Part shown: positions 46,268 to 55,450 of the stretch, in pieces | Layout of the letters: every line of letters starts with the position of its first letter | Position numbering within the stretch: the first letter of the stretch is position 1 | Source: JAYPHU01 sp038127535 | Lineage (GTDB): Bacteria > Pseudomonadota > Alphaproteobacteria > Rhodospirillales > UBA2165 | Direction: 5' to 3' | NCBI GenBank assembly: GCA_038127535.1 | Contig: JAYPHU010000015.1 | Location: forward strand, 20,795-84,794 | Length of the DNA: 64,000 nucleotides | Program-made: the position numbers and the translations under genes | The notes under the pieces: model-generated | Told to the model about the DNA's origin: nothing | The model's database searches: none | What the model saw: only the letters and a program-made list of their open reading frames with translations

Positions 46268-46831
46268 ATGTCGTCGGCCTTGGAAAGCTGCCCAGCCCTG
46301 GTGTTGAACGCCGATTTCCGGCCCCTAAATTATTTCCCCCTGTCCCTCTGGTCCTGGCAAGACGCCGTCAAAGCCGTGTTCCTCGACCGGGTCAACGTGG
46401 TTTCCGAATACGATCAGGCCATTCATTCGCCAAGCTGGCAGATTCAGCTGCCGAGCGTCATTTCGCTTAAAGAATATGTGCAGGTGTCCCGCCGGCCGGC
46501 ATTCACCCGGTTTAACGTTTTTTTGCGGGACCGGTTCACATGCCAATACTGCAACGCGCCCTTCCAGACGCCGGACCTGACTTTCGACCATGTGATCCCC
46601 CGGTCCAAAGGCGGGCGCACGGAATGGACCAACGTGGTCACCGCGTGTTCCAAATGCAATTTGCGCAAAGGTAACATGTCAGTGCGCGAGGCCGGCATGA
46701 TCATTCACCGCAAGCCAGTGCAGCCGAACAATTACTTACTGCAGGAAATCGGCCGCGGCTTCCCGCCCAACTATCTGCATGAAAGCTGGCGCGACTTCCT
46801 GTACTGGGATTCCGAACTTGAAGACGATTAG
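46268..46831 (+). CDS. HNH endonuclease
   Basis: 187 aa. HNH signature with zinc cysteines: CQYCNAPF, DHVIPRSKGGRTEWTNVVTA and CSKCNLRKGN. The N-terminal VLNADFRPLNYFPLSLWSWQ marks a conserved alphaproteobacterial HNH family that is usually chromosomal and single-copy rather than part of a restriction system. The exact biological role is not established. GGGGAG lies 9 bases before ATG 46268. phrB follows 3 bases after the stop, so they share a transcript. Confidence 0.85.
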   Translation: MSSALESCPALVLNADFRPLNYFPLSLWSWQDAVKAVFLDRVNVVSEYDQAIHSPSWQIQLPSVISLKEYVQVSRRPAFTRFNVFLRDRFTCQYCNAPFQTPDLTFDHVIPRSKGGRTEWTNVVTACSKCNLRKGNMSVREAGMIIHRKPVQPNNYLLQEIGRGFPPNYLHESWRDFLYWDSELEDD

Positions 46832-46834
46832 CGC

Positions 46835-48265
46835 GTGACCTCCATTGTCTGGTTCCGCCGGGATTTGCGCCTGGCTGACAATCCGGCGCTGAGCGCGGCG
46901 GCGGCGCGCGGGCCGGTAATCCCCGTCTACATTTATGATGAAGACGGCTCAGGCGACGTGCGCGCCATCGGCGGCGCGTCCAAATGGTGGCTGCATCATA
47001 GCCTGACGGCGTTGTCAGAGAACCTGGGCAGGCTCCATCTATTTCGCGGGCCCGCGCTGGACGTCCTGCAGAATCTGATCACGTCCTCGGGCGCGGACGC
47101 CGTCTACTGGAACCGGCTGTATGAACCCGACGCCATCGCCAGGGATACAGACATCAAAACCGCGCTGACCAACGCCGGGGTCGGGGCCAAGAGCTTCCCC
47201 GGCAATTTGCTGCACGAGCCCTGGGAGAACGTGAAAAACGACGGCACCCCGTTCAAGGTGTTCACGCCGTTCTGGCGGGCGACTCGTGCCAAGCCGGTGG
47301 CACCGCCCCTCCCTGCCCCGGCGGTGACCATAGCCGATTGTCCGTTGTCCGGCGAGGCGCTTGATAGCTGGGACTTGACGCCCCGCGCCCCCGATTGGGC
47401 CGCCGGCTGGGACGCGCAGTGGCAGCCGGGAGAGGCCGGCGCTGCGGCAGCCCTAGGCACCTTTCTGGACGAGAAACTGTCCGGCTATGGGGAGCTCCGC
47501 GATCGGCCCGATCTGGAGCAGACCTCCCGGCTGTCGCCCCATCTGCATTTCGGTGAAAATTCCCCCCGGCAAATCTTCGCCCGGACCACCCACCTGATGG
47601 ACCGTCAACCGGCGCTCTGCGGCGCCGGCGAAAAGTTCCTGAGCGAAGTGGGCTGGCGGGAATACTCCCATCATCTGCTCTATCACTATCCCGATCTGCC
47701 CACCGCCAACTGGAAACCGGCGTTCGACGCCTATCCCTGGCGGGACAGCGCTGACGATTTACGCGCCTGGCAGCAGGGCCAAACCGGCTATCCCATGGTT
47801 GATGCCGGCTTAAGGGAGCTCTGGGCCACTGGGACCATGCACAACCGGGTGCGGATGATCGCCGCCAGCTTTCTGATCAAGCATCTACGGATCGACTGGC
47901 GGCAGGGCGAAGCCTGGTTCTGGGACACTCTGCTGGACGCGGACATGGCCAACAACGCGGCCGGCTGGCAGTGGGTGGCCGGCAGCGGCGCCGACGCCTC
48001 ACCATATTTCCGTATCTTCAACCCGATTACCCAGGGCCGGAAGTTCGACCCCGACGGCGCTTATATACGCGGATGGTGTCCGGAGCTGTCCAATCTTCCA
48101 AGCAAACTGATCCACGCGCCGTTCGAAGCGACCGAGATCGAACTCGCCGCCGCCGGCATCAAGCTCGGCGAGACCTATCCCCGTCCCATCGTCGATCACA
48201 AAATCGCCCGGGAAAAAGCATTGGCGGGGTACGGGCGGGTGAAACAGGCCCAATCCCCCCAATAG
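46835..48265 (+). CDS. phrB: Deoxyribodipyrimidine photolyase (CPD photolyase)
   Basis: 476 aa, normal for class I CPD photolyases. It repairs cyclobutane pyrimidine dimers using blue light with FAD. An N-terminal Rossmann antenna domain starts IVWFRRDLRLADNPALSAAA. The FAD-binding domain has WREYSHHLLYHYPDLP, MHNRVRMIAASFLIKHLRID and the W-rich DADMANNAAGWQWVAGSGAD; RIFNPITQGRKFD ends the catalytic core. The start is GTG 46835, 3 bases after the HNH gene. Confidence 0.95.
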   Translation: MTSIVWFRRDLRLADNPALSAAAARGPVIPVYIYDEDGSGDVRAIGGASKWWLHHSLTALSENLGRLHLFRGPALDVLQNLITSSGADAVYWNRLYEPDAIARDTDIKTALTNAGVGAKSFPGNLLHEPWENVKNDGTPFKVFTPFWRATRAKPVAPPLPAPAVTIADCPLSGEALDSWDLTPRAPDWAAGWDAQWQPGEAGAAAALGTFLDEKLSGYGELRDRPDLEQTSRLSPHLHFGENSPRQIFARTTHLMDRQPALCGAGEKFLSEVGWREYSHHLLYHYPDLPTANWKPAFDAYPWRDSADDLRAWQQGQTGYPMVDAGLRELWATGTMHNRVRMIAASFLIKHLRIDWRQGEAWFWDTLLDADMANNAAGWQWVAGSGADASPYFRIFNPITQGRKFDPDGAYIRGWCPELSNLPSKLIHAPFEATEIELAAAGIKLGETYPRPIVDHKIAREKALAGYGRVKQAQSPQ

Positions 48266-48267
48266 CG

Positions 48268-48295
48268 TTGACACAAGGGTCAAAACCCCTATAGT
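48268..48295 (+). promoter_or_regulatory. Sigma-70 promoter of rpsD
   Basis: TTGACA (48268-48273) and TATAGT (48290-48295) separated by 16 bases, just after the phrB stop and about 120 bases before rpsD. A near-consensus promoter; the 5' leader may hold S4-type feedback control, which I cannot show. Confidence 0.7.
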
Positions 48296-48413
48296 CCCGC
48301 GCTCATTCCCGAGAATGCGGATTCCGGCATAACGTCCGGTACGCCCGCCGCCGGTTTACCGGGTCGGACTATCGGGACAAAAACGACCGGTTAACGAGTG
48401 AGAGAGAAAGACC

Positions 48414-49028
48414 ATGACCAAACGCATCCGTGCGAAGTATAAGATCGATCGCCGCCTCCGGGTCAACCTGTGGGGCCGGCCCAAATCCCCCTTTAACACC
48501 CGCGAATACGGCCCCGGCCTGCACGGGCAACGGCGTAAGAAGCAGTCCGACTTTGGTCTTCAACTGCAGGCTAAGCAAAAGCTCAAGGGCTATTACGGCA
48601 ATATTTCGGAGAAGCAGTTCCGCCGCTATTACCACGATGCGGCCCGGCGCCCCGGTGATACCTCGGAAAACCTGATCGGCCTGCTGGAACGCCGGCTGGA
48701 CGCCGTCATCTACCGGATGAAGTTCGTGCCGACCGTGTTCGCCGCCCGCCAGTTCATCAACCACGGTCATATCCGGGTGAACGGCAAACGGGTCAACATC
48801 CCGTCCTATTCAGTGAAAGACGGCGACGTGATCGAGATCAAGGAGAAGTCCCGCGATCTGCAGATTGTTCTGGAAGCCGCCGGCTCGCCCGAGCGCGACG
48901 TTCCCGAGTACGTCCAGGTCGACCACGGCAAGATGCGCGGCAGCTATATCCGTCAGCCGGGCCTGGCCGACGTGCCCTATCCGGTACAGATGGAACCGAA
49001 CCTGGTGATCGAGTATTACTCCCGCTAA
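48414..49028 (+). CDS. rpsD: Ribosomal protein S4
   Basis: 204 aa, full-length 30S subunit protein. It begins TKRIRAKYKIDRRLRVNLWG and has the S4 fold with RRLDAVIYRMKFVPTVFAAR. The C-terminal end (RQPGLADVPYPVQMEPNLVI) is the part duplicated at 53363. It has its own promoter and a strong terminator 25 bases after the stop. S4 lies outside the main ribosomal-protein operon here, as in many alphaproteobacteria. Confidence 0.98.
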   Translation: MTKRIRAKYKIDRRLRVNLWGRPKSPFNTREYGPGLHGQRRKKQSDFGLQLQAKQKLKGYYGNISEKQFRRYYHDAARRPGDTSENLIGLLERRLDAVIYRMKFVPTVFAARQFINHGHIRVNGKRVNIPSYSVKDGDVIEIKEKSRDLQIVLEAAGSPERDVPEYVQVDHGKMRGSYIRQPGLADVPYPVQMEPNLVIEYYSR

Positions 49029-49052
49029 GTCAAGGCATCAGAACGAATTACC

Positions 49053-49083
49053 AAAGGCCGCCTCTTGCAGGCGGCCTTTTTGG
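49053..49083 (+). terminator. Intrinsic terminator of rpsD
   Basis: A stem GGCCGCCT/AGGCGGCC around a five-base loop (CTTGC), followed by TTTTT, 25 bases after the rpsD stop. A degraded version of the same hairpin lies near 53465-53495 next to the rpsD copy. Confidence 0.85.
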
Positions 49084-49186
49084 TTGGGGACGGTATCGGA
49101 CTTCCTCGACAAACGGTACCCGCATTGACGAGGATCACGGGTGGCGTCTCGGATGGTCCGGGTGTCGAGCGCATAATCGATAGATT

Positions 49187-50467
49187 TTACCATGTTACCC
49201 ATAATTCCTTAGGTCCCCGCATGGTCAGATTGGCGGTGTAGTGCAGATCCTGATCGGGCAGCAAATCCAGAGACGGTAATTTGGAAGTCAGGGTCTCCAG
49301 CGCAATATTTACTTCGGTATGGGCGAGGCGGGCGCCCAGACAGAAGTGTATGCCGCGCCCAAAGGAAATATTGCGGGTCGCATTCTCCCTGCCGATATCG
49401 TAGTCGGTTGGATTTGGAAATTCTTCCTCATCATGGTTCGCCGACGCCAGGGATAGGAAGACGTGCGTGCCTTTGGGAATTTTGACGCCGCCAATCTCCG
49501 TATCAGCTTGCGCAATTCGGCGCCAACTCGTTTGAGGAGAGCTGTGTCGAACCGCCTCTTCGACGGCATTTTCAATTTTTGACGGATCGGCACAAATTTC
49601 TTCCCACTTAGAGCGGTCGGAAAACAGGCAGATCAAGGCGTTGCTGAGAAAGTTGGTGACGATCTCGTGTCCGGCGAACGACAATCCGTAAACGGCCGAC
49701 TTTACTTCATGAATGCTCAGATCATCAGGGTTCTCTTTTTGAGCAGCGAGCAGTTCAGACGTAAAATCGTCAGCCGGATTACCCCTTCGCATCTCGACAA
49801 ATTCATCGCAGTAGCGCCAGTAAGCTAGCAAATTTTGTGCGACTTCCAACTGCTCCTCTTCATTGGTCTTGCCCCACATGAACGCAAGACGATTGCCACT
49901 CCAACCTTTCACCTTGTCGTCATCACTCTCAGGGAAACCGATCAACCGGAAGATGGTCGAGCCGGGCAGAGGATAGCCGACGCTACTGACCAGTTCGGCG
50001 GGCGATCCACCGGCTATCATCGCATCTATTAAAGCCTCGCACCGTTCTCGGATATAGGGTTCCAAAGTACGTATTCTTCGCCCAGAAAATCCCGCTTGCG
50101 TGTATTTCCGAATACGCTTGTGATCTGGTTCCTGACAATTTGACATGACGGGAATCGGGTTAAAATTCCCGTCATTCAGTATATCAGAAGCCTCTTTGCA
50201 AACGGGATGAATTGGGTCCTGAACATTCTCGGAAGAAAAAATGTGGTGGTTCTTTAAAACGAAAGCGACGTCTTTCATTTTTGTGACGGCCACACAGCCT
50301 AAATCTTCCGCGTAGAAAACCGGCTCCCCATGACGCCGCTTTTCCAGCTCTACGTAAGGATTACTTACGTAAGAATCCGAGAACGTCGAGAAGGAGTGAT
50401 CTACCGGGCAGCCGGGTGGCGCCGTGGGGACTTCTGTACGAACCTTGTGATATGAATTGTCGGGCAA
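49187..50467 (-). CDS. Cytochrome P450
   Basis: 426 aa, soluble bacterial class. The heme-thiolate loop is FGRGIHFCLGARLA with its Cys; the I-helix GLSFAGHEIVTNFLS has the AG-E part of the oxygen-activation motif; the ExxR pair is in NAVEEAVRH. It would hydroxylate a hydrophobic substrate with electrons from a ferredoxin; fdxA at 58030 is a generic candidate. The start is TTG 50467, preceded by AAGGAG about 9 bases upstream; the overlapping ATG 50473 is out of frame. A hand-counted 60 bases at 49561-49620 contains 30 G/C, against 48 at 47401-47460. First minus-strand gene inside the rpsD-flanked segment. Confidence 0.92.
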   Translation of the reverse strand: MPDNSYHKVRTEVPTAPPGCPVDHSFSTFSDSYVSNPYVELEKRRHGEPVFYAEDLGCVAVTKMKDVAFVLKNHHIFSSENVQDPIHPVCKEASDILNDGNFNPIPVMSNCQEPDHKRIRKYTQAGFSGRRIRTLEPYIRERCEALIDAMIAGGSPAELVSSVGYPLPGSTIFRLIGFPESDDDKVKGWSGNRLAFMWGKTNEEEQLEVAQNLLAYWRYCDEFVEMRRGNPADDFTSELLAAQKENPDDLSIHEVKSAVYGLSFAGHEIVTNFLSNALICLFSDRSKWEEICADPSKIENAVEEAVRHSSPQTSWRRIAQADTEIGGVKIPKGTHVFLSLASANHDEEEFPNPTDYDIGRENATRNISFGRGIHFCLGARLAHTEVNIALETLTSKLPSLDLLPDQDLHYTANLTMRGPKELWVTW

Positions 50468-50509
50468 ATCATTTCTCCTTCCCTGAATCTTGATCGGGCC
50501 TCTATCGTC

Positions 50510-52117
50510 CTAGGCGCAGTAGATTGCGCGGGGAGACAAATCTTCCAATGCAATGCGTTCAAGCATCCATTTTTCCATTAACTCCGCTTTTTGATTTGAG
50601 ACCCCATCGTCATTCCAAAGATTGCGCACCTCATCCGGATCCTCATCGCGATTGTAGAGTTCGCCGAAATCATCCTCGAGCCAGTACGTCATCCGCCAGG
50701 GACCGGAGACAAAACTTCGGGTCCGCAGGAAATGATCGCAATTCGCATTGAAGGGGATTTCGTCCTCCTCCAGCACCATTCCGTGCCGCTTGGCCTCGGT
50801 ACCTTGGGTTAGGTGCGCAATGACATCGTAGCCCTGCATGCCATGATACGGCTGAAGCCCTGTTCGGCCTAAAATCGTTGCGGCAATATCTATCGTTCCA
50901 GCCGGCATCGAGGTTCTGATGTTTAGGTGCGTCGTCATGGTCGGATCGGCCCAGACAAAAGGCACGCGAATCGTACCTTCCGTATGGAAACAGTGCTTAA
51001 GCATGAGACCATGATCACCCATGAGGTCACCATGGTCAGAGGTAAATACGACAATGGTATTTTCAGCCAGGCCAAGTTCCTCAAGCCGTTCCAACAGTCT
51101 TCCAATCGCATCGTCCACAAAGGTGATCATGTCATAGGTTAGCGCGATGGCCTCCCGAGCTTCGCGCTCTGTAACGGCATGCGCTTCGACCCGGACTTCA
51201 ATCCTTTTTCCATTTGCATGCGCTTCTTTAAGTTTTGTCTGCAAGGGTGGCGGCGCATTGTGATCGGCCCCGAATGAAGACGGCAAAATCATGTCGTCCG
51301 GGTTGAAACGCCCCCAGTAGGAGCCGGGCGGGGTAAAAGGATGGTGTGGGTCATTGAAGGAACATTGAACAAAGAACGGTTTGTCAGAATTGACCTGGGC
51401 CTCCAAAAACTTGGTGGTCATTTCTTCGACAAATGTCGTTGAATACAGCTCCTCGGGAACACGGGTCCGCCAGGCTATGGGATTTTCGATCCCCTCTGAA
51501 GGCAGAGCGTTTCGGGGCCCCACGAGTGAATCAAATTCCGGGCACTGGCGCCGCGCCCAACCGATATAGTGTCCGTGAACACCATCACCGTGCGCATTGC
51601 AGAACTTCACCTCTTCAAATCCATAATATGGCGTCGCGACGTCGCGATCAGGATCAGAGAGCCAAAGGTCTCCCCTTTCGGAGTCGTAATCTGGTCCCTG
51701 GCGCAAGGTCAGATTTGAATCGCGGTAGCCGATTGGCGGCGGGGCGCCATCCTGGTAGGGCGGATAGTTCCAGTCTTCCACCCCATGGGGATAACTGTTC
51801 TGAAGATGACATTTGCCAAACAGTGCAGTCTTGTAACCACCCTGACGCAAAACATGGACAAAGGTGTTGGAATCCACTGGCAGCGGTTGACCATTCGAAA
51901 GGACACCCGTGTTGGAAGGCATGCGGCCGGTAATAAGCGTCGCCCGATTGGGCATACACGTTGAATTGGCGACATAGAATTTATCAAACGTGACCCCATT
52001 TGATGCGATTCGGTCGATATTCGGAGTCTTGAGAACGTTGTTGCCATAACATCCCAAATGATCCGCCCGATGCTGGTCAGTCATGATGAATAAAAAATTA
52101 GGTTTCTCCGACACCAT
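50510..52117 (-). CDS. Formylglycine-dependent sulfatase
   Basis: 535 aa. The N-terminal FLFIMTDQHRADHLGCYG holds the metal-binding Asp region. The active-site motif CxPxR is STCMPNRATLITGRMP, with Cys expected to become formylglycine. GDLMGDHGLMLKHCFHTEG and DHGDLMG hold further metal-ligand residues. No signal peptide is seen, so it is probably cytoplasmic. The maturase (FGE or anaerobic sulfatase maturase) is not in the window. It shares strand and spacing with the arylsulfotransferase and P450, and is paralogous to the gene at 55451, which has the same N-terminal motifs. Confidence 0.92.
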   Translation of the reverse strand: MVSEKPNFLFIMTDQHRADHLGCYGNNVLKTPNIDRIASNGVTFDKFYVANSTCMPNRATLITGRMPSNTGVLSNGQPLPVDSNTFVHVLRQGGYKTALFGKCHLQNSYPHGVEDWNYPPYQDGAPPPIGYRDSNLTLRQGPDYDSERGDLWLSDPDRDVATPYYGFEEVKFCNAHGDGVHGHYIGWARRQCPEFDSLVGPRNALPSEGIENPIAWRTRVPEELYSTTFVEEMTTKFLEAQVNSDKPFFVQCSFNDPHHPFTPPGSYWGRFNPDDMILPSSFGADHNAPPPLQTKLKEAHANGKRIEVRVEAHAVTEREAREAIALTYDMITFVDDAIGRLLERLEELGLAENTIVVFTSDHGDLMGDHGLMLKHCFHTEGTIRVPFVWADPTMTTHLNIRTSMPAGTIDIAATILGRTGLQPYHGMQGYDVIAHLTQGTEAKRHGMVLEEDEIPFNANCDHFLRTRSFVSGPWRMTYWLEDDFGELYNRDEDPDEVRNLWNDDGVSNQKAELMEKWMLERIALEDLSPRAIYCA

Positions 52118-52136
52118 TAACTTCCCTTTGTCATGC

Positions 52137-53195
52137 TCACGAAAGCCGGCCCGCTATTTCAGGCGACTCAGACGCATGTCTGTAAGCTCTAAACATGGCA
52201 TTGCTATCTGAGTCGAAAATCTCGTTGTAGTGGTGCATCGGCGCGACATAGTCCCAGACGATTTCACCCTCTTGAGTAACTTCTAGAACGCGTCCGCTAA
52301 GTGCTTCGCATATTAAGGTATTGCCGTTTTCCAACCGCTGGACGCTGCCCATTACCGGAGAAAAAAATGTCCATTGCCGCGGATCTTTGAATTGCCAAAC
52401 CACTTCCCGAGATCCGGGGTCAAGTTCGACAGCGCGTGAGTAAAGAGGCTGCACCAGGTTGTTCATGCCGTTGGCGAAGAATGTAATATTGCCATTGGGC
52501 AGCATTTCGCAGTTATGTTGGTGACCCCAAGAATCGTCTCGATGACTCCAAATGATCTGCTTCGACTCCCGGTCCACGATCAAAATTGTGTCCAGGTGGC
52601 GAAAACTGACCATGACGTTGCCGTCATTCGTGGGGGCGACGGCATTAGCATGCGCCCACTCACCCCGGTCACAATCGATTGCCAACGGATAAGCCGCAAA
52701 ATCTATATCTTTGAAGCGCCACTCCCAGACAATTTCGCCAGCTTGATTTACTTCGCGAACAACATCAGCGTAGATTTTGCCGTCACGCTCGGTATTAGGA
52801 ACACCTCCTTTCACCTTCGCTATGGCAGTCTCGGCCAATTCTTCCCAGGCGAGATAAATTGTGTTGCCGTTTTCCAGGCGCGCGAGATCGTGATGCTGGT
52901 TGTGGTCAACATGCTCCCAAACAACATCTCCATTCCAATCCAACTCCACAATGTGACCGCCCTTGGCGGCCCTGATGGGCGCACCTTCCTCCGTGACGAC
53001 GGAACAGAGAAAGTTGCCGTTTGGGATTAGATAGGCTTTAGCGCCTAATTGTCCCGGAAGCTTCCAGGCGTGAACAACCTCACCGGCCATATCGACAATG
53101 TAGCTTTCGTCGTGCCGGATAGGGGCAATAGTGGTGAATCCTGTGTAGGACTTCTGTGCCTGGTGGTGCTGCACACCAAAACGGTATGGCTTCAT
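52137..53195 (-). CDS. Arylsulfotransferase (ASST) family beta-propeller protein
   Basis: 352 aa with repeated blade motifs such as HIVELDWNGDVVWEHVDHNQ, EVNQAGEIVWEWRFKDID and ELDPGSREVVWQF. These WGD/VVWE-type repeats with conserved His-rich loops (HQHNCEMLPNGN; HANAVAPTNDGN) match the PF14269 arylsulfotransferase group. Such enzymes transfer sulfate between phenolic compounds via a histidine. Unlike E. coli AssT, no signal peptide or Dsb cysteine pair is visible, so it may be cytoplasmic. The start follows GGGGG by five bases. First gene of the probable minus-strand operon ASST-sulfatase-P450. Confidence 0.8.
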   Translation of the reverse strand: MKPYRFGVQHHQAQKSYTGFTTIAPIRHDESYIVDMAGEVVHAWKLPGQLGAKAYLIPNGNFLCSVVTEEGAPIRAAKGGHIVELDWNGDVVWEHVDHNQHHDLARLENGNTIYLAWEELAETAIAKVKGGVPNTERDGKIYADVVREVNQAGEIVWEWRFKDIDFAAYPLAIDCDRGEWAHANAVAPTNDGNVMVSFRHLDTILIVDRESKQIIWSHRDDSWGHQHNCEMLPNGNITFFANGMNNLVQPLYSRAVELDPGSREVVWQFKDPRQWTFFSPVMGSVQRLENGNTLICEALSGRVLEVTQEGEIVWDYVAPMHHYNEIFDSDSNAMFRAYRHASESPEIAGRLS

Positions 53196-53362
53196 CTGTA
53201 CCCCCCAAAGTACCGGTCATGTTTGCCCGTGAGATTTGATGATCAATTCCCGAGGGGCGAAGCACCACCTCAAAATATATATTTTTCACTAAATGAAAAT
53301 TCAGCCGCTTTTATCGATGCCGCTGATGCAGTTTGGAAAACTTCGCCAAAGTCTGCCCGGTT

Positions 53363-53495
53363 CCATCAGCCCGGCCTAGTCGACGTGCCCTACCCGGTGC
53401 AGATGGAACCGAACCTAGTGATTGAGTAGTACCTTTGCTTAGTCTGGTTTCCGACCGAGTTCAGAAAGACCTCCTCTCACGGGCGGCCTTCTTCG
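53363..53495 (+). repeat. Diverged copy of the rpsD 3' end with its terminator
   Basis: Aligned by eye with 48951-49083 at an offset of 4412-4413 bases. The copied codons read HQPGLVDVPYPVQMEPNLVI versus RQPGLADVPYPVQMEPNLVI in rpsD. Most differences are at third positions, which suggests it came from a functional rpsD rather than drifting freely. Where rpsD has Tyr (TAT) the copy has TAG, after which similarity fades, and the terminator stem returns as a degraded CCTCCTCTCACGGGCGGCC. Not translated as an S4 protein. Flanking-repeat candidate of an insertion. Confidence 0.85.
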
Positions 53496-53581
53496 CGTAG
53501 GCCCTTTCGCAAGTAAACGGCGGTTACCGGGACAAGGTTTGCCCTGGCCACCAGGCATATCTGATGGCTTTTCTCTTGCCG

Positions 53582-54046
53582 CTACGCTAATAGCGTTTTC
53601 GACAGGTTTGGGCCGCGTCCCGGTTCACTCCACGGGCAAATTTCGATGCAAATCGCGCAGCCGCCATTCTCTGAAAAATAGGGTACGCACTTGGCGAAGT
53701 CGACGTACCACTTCTCCACCCCGCGCACCATCATCTTACTGTCATTGATAGCCTGCGGAGGACAATCGAGGGTACAGCGGCGGCAACTGAGGCAAAGATC
53801 ATCAACCCCAATATCGACAGGTGCATCCGGCACCAAAGGAAAATCCGTGGTTACGGCGGCGAACCTTACGTTAGAGCCGTACTCTTTTGTTATGACCGAG
53901 CCGTGTTTCCCAAGTTGGCCAAGTCCCGCACGGATGGCGGGCGGGATATGCAGCAATGCAACGGCCTTGGGATCGGCAAAGGCCTTGGCGGGCCAGCCCA
54001 TTTTGCGGATATGGGCCGCGAGTTTAACCGCCTGCTGTCCGGCAAC
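53582..54046 (-). pseudogene. Remnant of a 4Fe-4S iron-sulfur oxidoreductase (reductive dehalogenase-like)
   Basis: The open frame begins after a TAA at 54047-54049 (VAGQQAVKLAAHIRKMGWPA) and lacks a plausible N-terminus. It carries a two-cluster ferredoxin pattern: CLSCRRCTLDCPPQAI and CVPYFSENGGCAICIEICPW. AFADPKAVALLHIPPAIRAG followed by LGQLGKHGSV is typical of the C-terminal part of reductive dehalogenase-like or epoxyqueuosine reductase-like proteins. Only about 150 residues remain. Likely inactive; an intact short ferredoxin is the less likely alternative. Confidence 0.55.
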
Positions 54047-54196
54047 TTACTTCTATTCGTTGCCACAACCTATGACGACGGTCATCAGCTGGAGTCCGTT
54101 CTTTGCAGCGCTGAACCTGGTTCAGATTGGGCGTCTTGTTCATCGGAAACTTCAACTCTCAGCCTAACCAGTTACTAGTTCAGAAGGAGAGTAACC

Positions 54197-55133
54197 ATGA
54201 ACGATCTATCACCAATGAAAACCAAGACCGAGTCCGGCCGGTATCAGCAATGCATGACGCCTCCAAACGGGTCCGCTGGACCATCGAGGACGTCATCCAG
54301 GGGCGCGATTTCGACGTATCGGAAAAGTTCCTGCCCGACGGACTGACGCGCATGGAGGCGCTGAGCTTTCTGGATTAAAATGAACTTCGCGCCTTAAGCC
54401 AAATTCAGGGCCGGACCTGCGCCAACATGTTTGGGCTCGTGGAACGGTTCATTAATGCGAAAGTGCTGGAGGTCAGCCGAGATCACTGGTTGGGTGATCA
54501 GGTCAAGTTGGAAGCCCTCGTCCGGTTAAGCGGCGAGGAGATCAAGCATCAGGCGCTATTCCGCCGCATCGAGGAGATGATGGCCGGCAAGATGCCGGAA
54601 GGCTATGCCTTCCAGCCGTAGCTCGATCCCGTGGCCGAAGTCGTCCTCGGGAAAAGCAACTGGGCGGTGCTAAGCGTGACGCTCTTGATAGAACTGTTCA
54701 CCCAGACGCACTACCGGGAAAGCATCTAGCAGGACGGCAATCTGCCTCCCTTGTTCAAGGATGCCTTCAAGTTCCATGACTCCAAGAAAGCCAGCACGCC
54801 ATCATGGATGAACTCGAATGGAAGCGGGAAGACGCCAAGCTTAGTGATCCAGAGCGCGATGAAGCGGTCACCCACTTGATAGAGCAGGTCGGCGCCGTCG
54901 ATGGCATACTTCAGGCTCAAGCCGCCGCCGATACCGATTATTTTACTTTGACCAATGATCGTACGTTAAAGGCGTCAGAGGCAATCGCAGTTGAAGAGGC
55001 ATTATTGGCTGCATACCGCTGGCAGTACATTTTCTCCGGGACCGAGCATCCGCAGTTCCTGAAGGTTCTGGGCGGTATGATCACCGAGACTCAGGCGGGG
55101 CGTATCTTTGCCGCCTTGGAAGGCCTCGCCTAG
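54197..55133 (+). pseudogene. Decayed ferritin-like diiron protein gene
   Basis: Begins with a strong AAGGAG site and ATG 54197 (MNDLSPMKTKTESG). A frameshift near QQ leads into AMHDASKRVRWTIEDVIQGR. Then come in-frame stops TAA 54376, TAG 54619 and TAG 54727, and another frameshift near 54790 restoring QHAIMDELEWKREDAKLSD to the end. Diiron ligand helices remain readable: ERFINAKVLEVSRDHW, EEIKHQALFRRIEEM and LLIELFTQTHYRES. The expected ExxH in the last helix reads K-SQH. At least five lesions. Family assignment from these helices; the specific reaction is unknown. Confidence 0.75.
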
Positions 55134-55450
55134 GCCCCAGAGCCATCTGCAAACAAAGACTGCGGCCCGCTGTTCAACCGTGGGCCGCCGCTCCGCCTTT
55201 AACGGTCAAAATAGCTTCGGATCATAAAGGGCCGCGTTGTAGTGCGGACACCATGTCCGGGAGTTAGATCTTCGCGGAAACGTTCAAAGCCTCATCCATT
55301 ACCGCCGCCATAGGAGATATGTCCAATCCGCGAAAATCCCTGATTTTACGCGCCAGCCGGGTTTCCAAGGCCCGCCTCATCGGCTTTAATCGGCTGAAAT
55401 CAATCAATCGCGCGCCGCACTTTCAACGAACGCCTGAGGGGACGGAAAAC
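55134..55450. other. Gene-free stretch before the second sulfatase
   Basis: 317 bases with no supported gene. It holds one GC-rich inverted repeat (GCGGCCC 55162-55168 with GGGCCGC 55182-55188) that could terminate leftover transcripts, and an in-frame upstream ATG (55319, with AGGAG only 2 bases away) that I reject as the sulfatase start. I see no promoter I would commit to. Confidence 0.5.

Noticed and set aside
53049..53429. Plus-strand frame ending in an S4-like tail as a new gene
   Set aside because: It runs antisense to the arylsulfotransferase and only its end is rpsD-derived; there is no start signal or full S4 domain.
48951..53495. Integrative conjugative element or prophage
   Set aside because: No integrase, relaxase, conjugation or phage structural genes are present; only the repeated rpsD end and cargo-like genes are seen.
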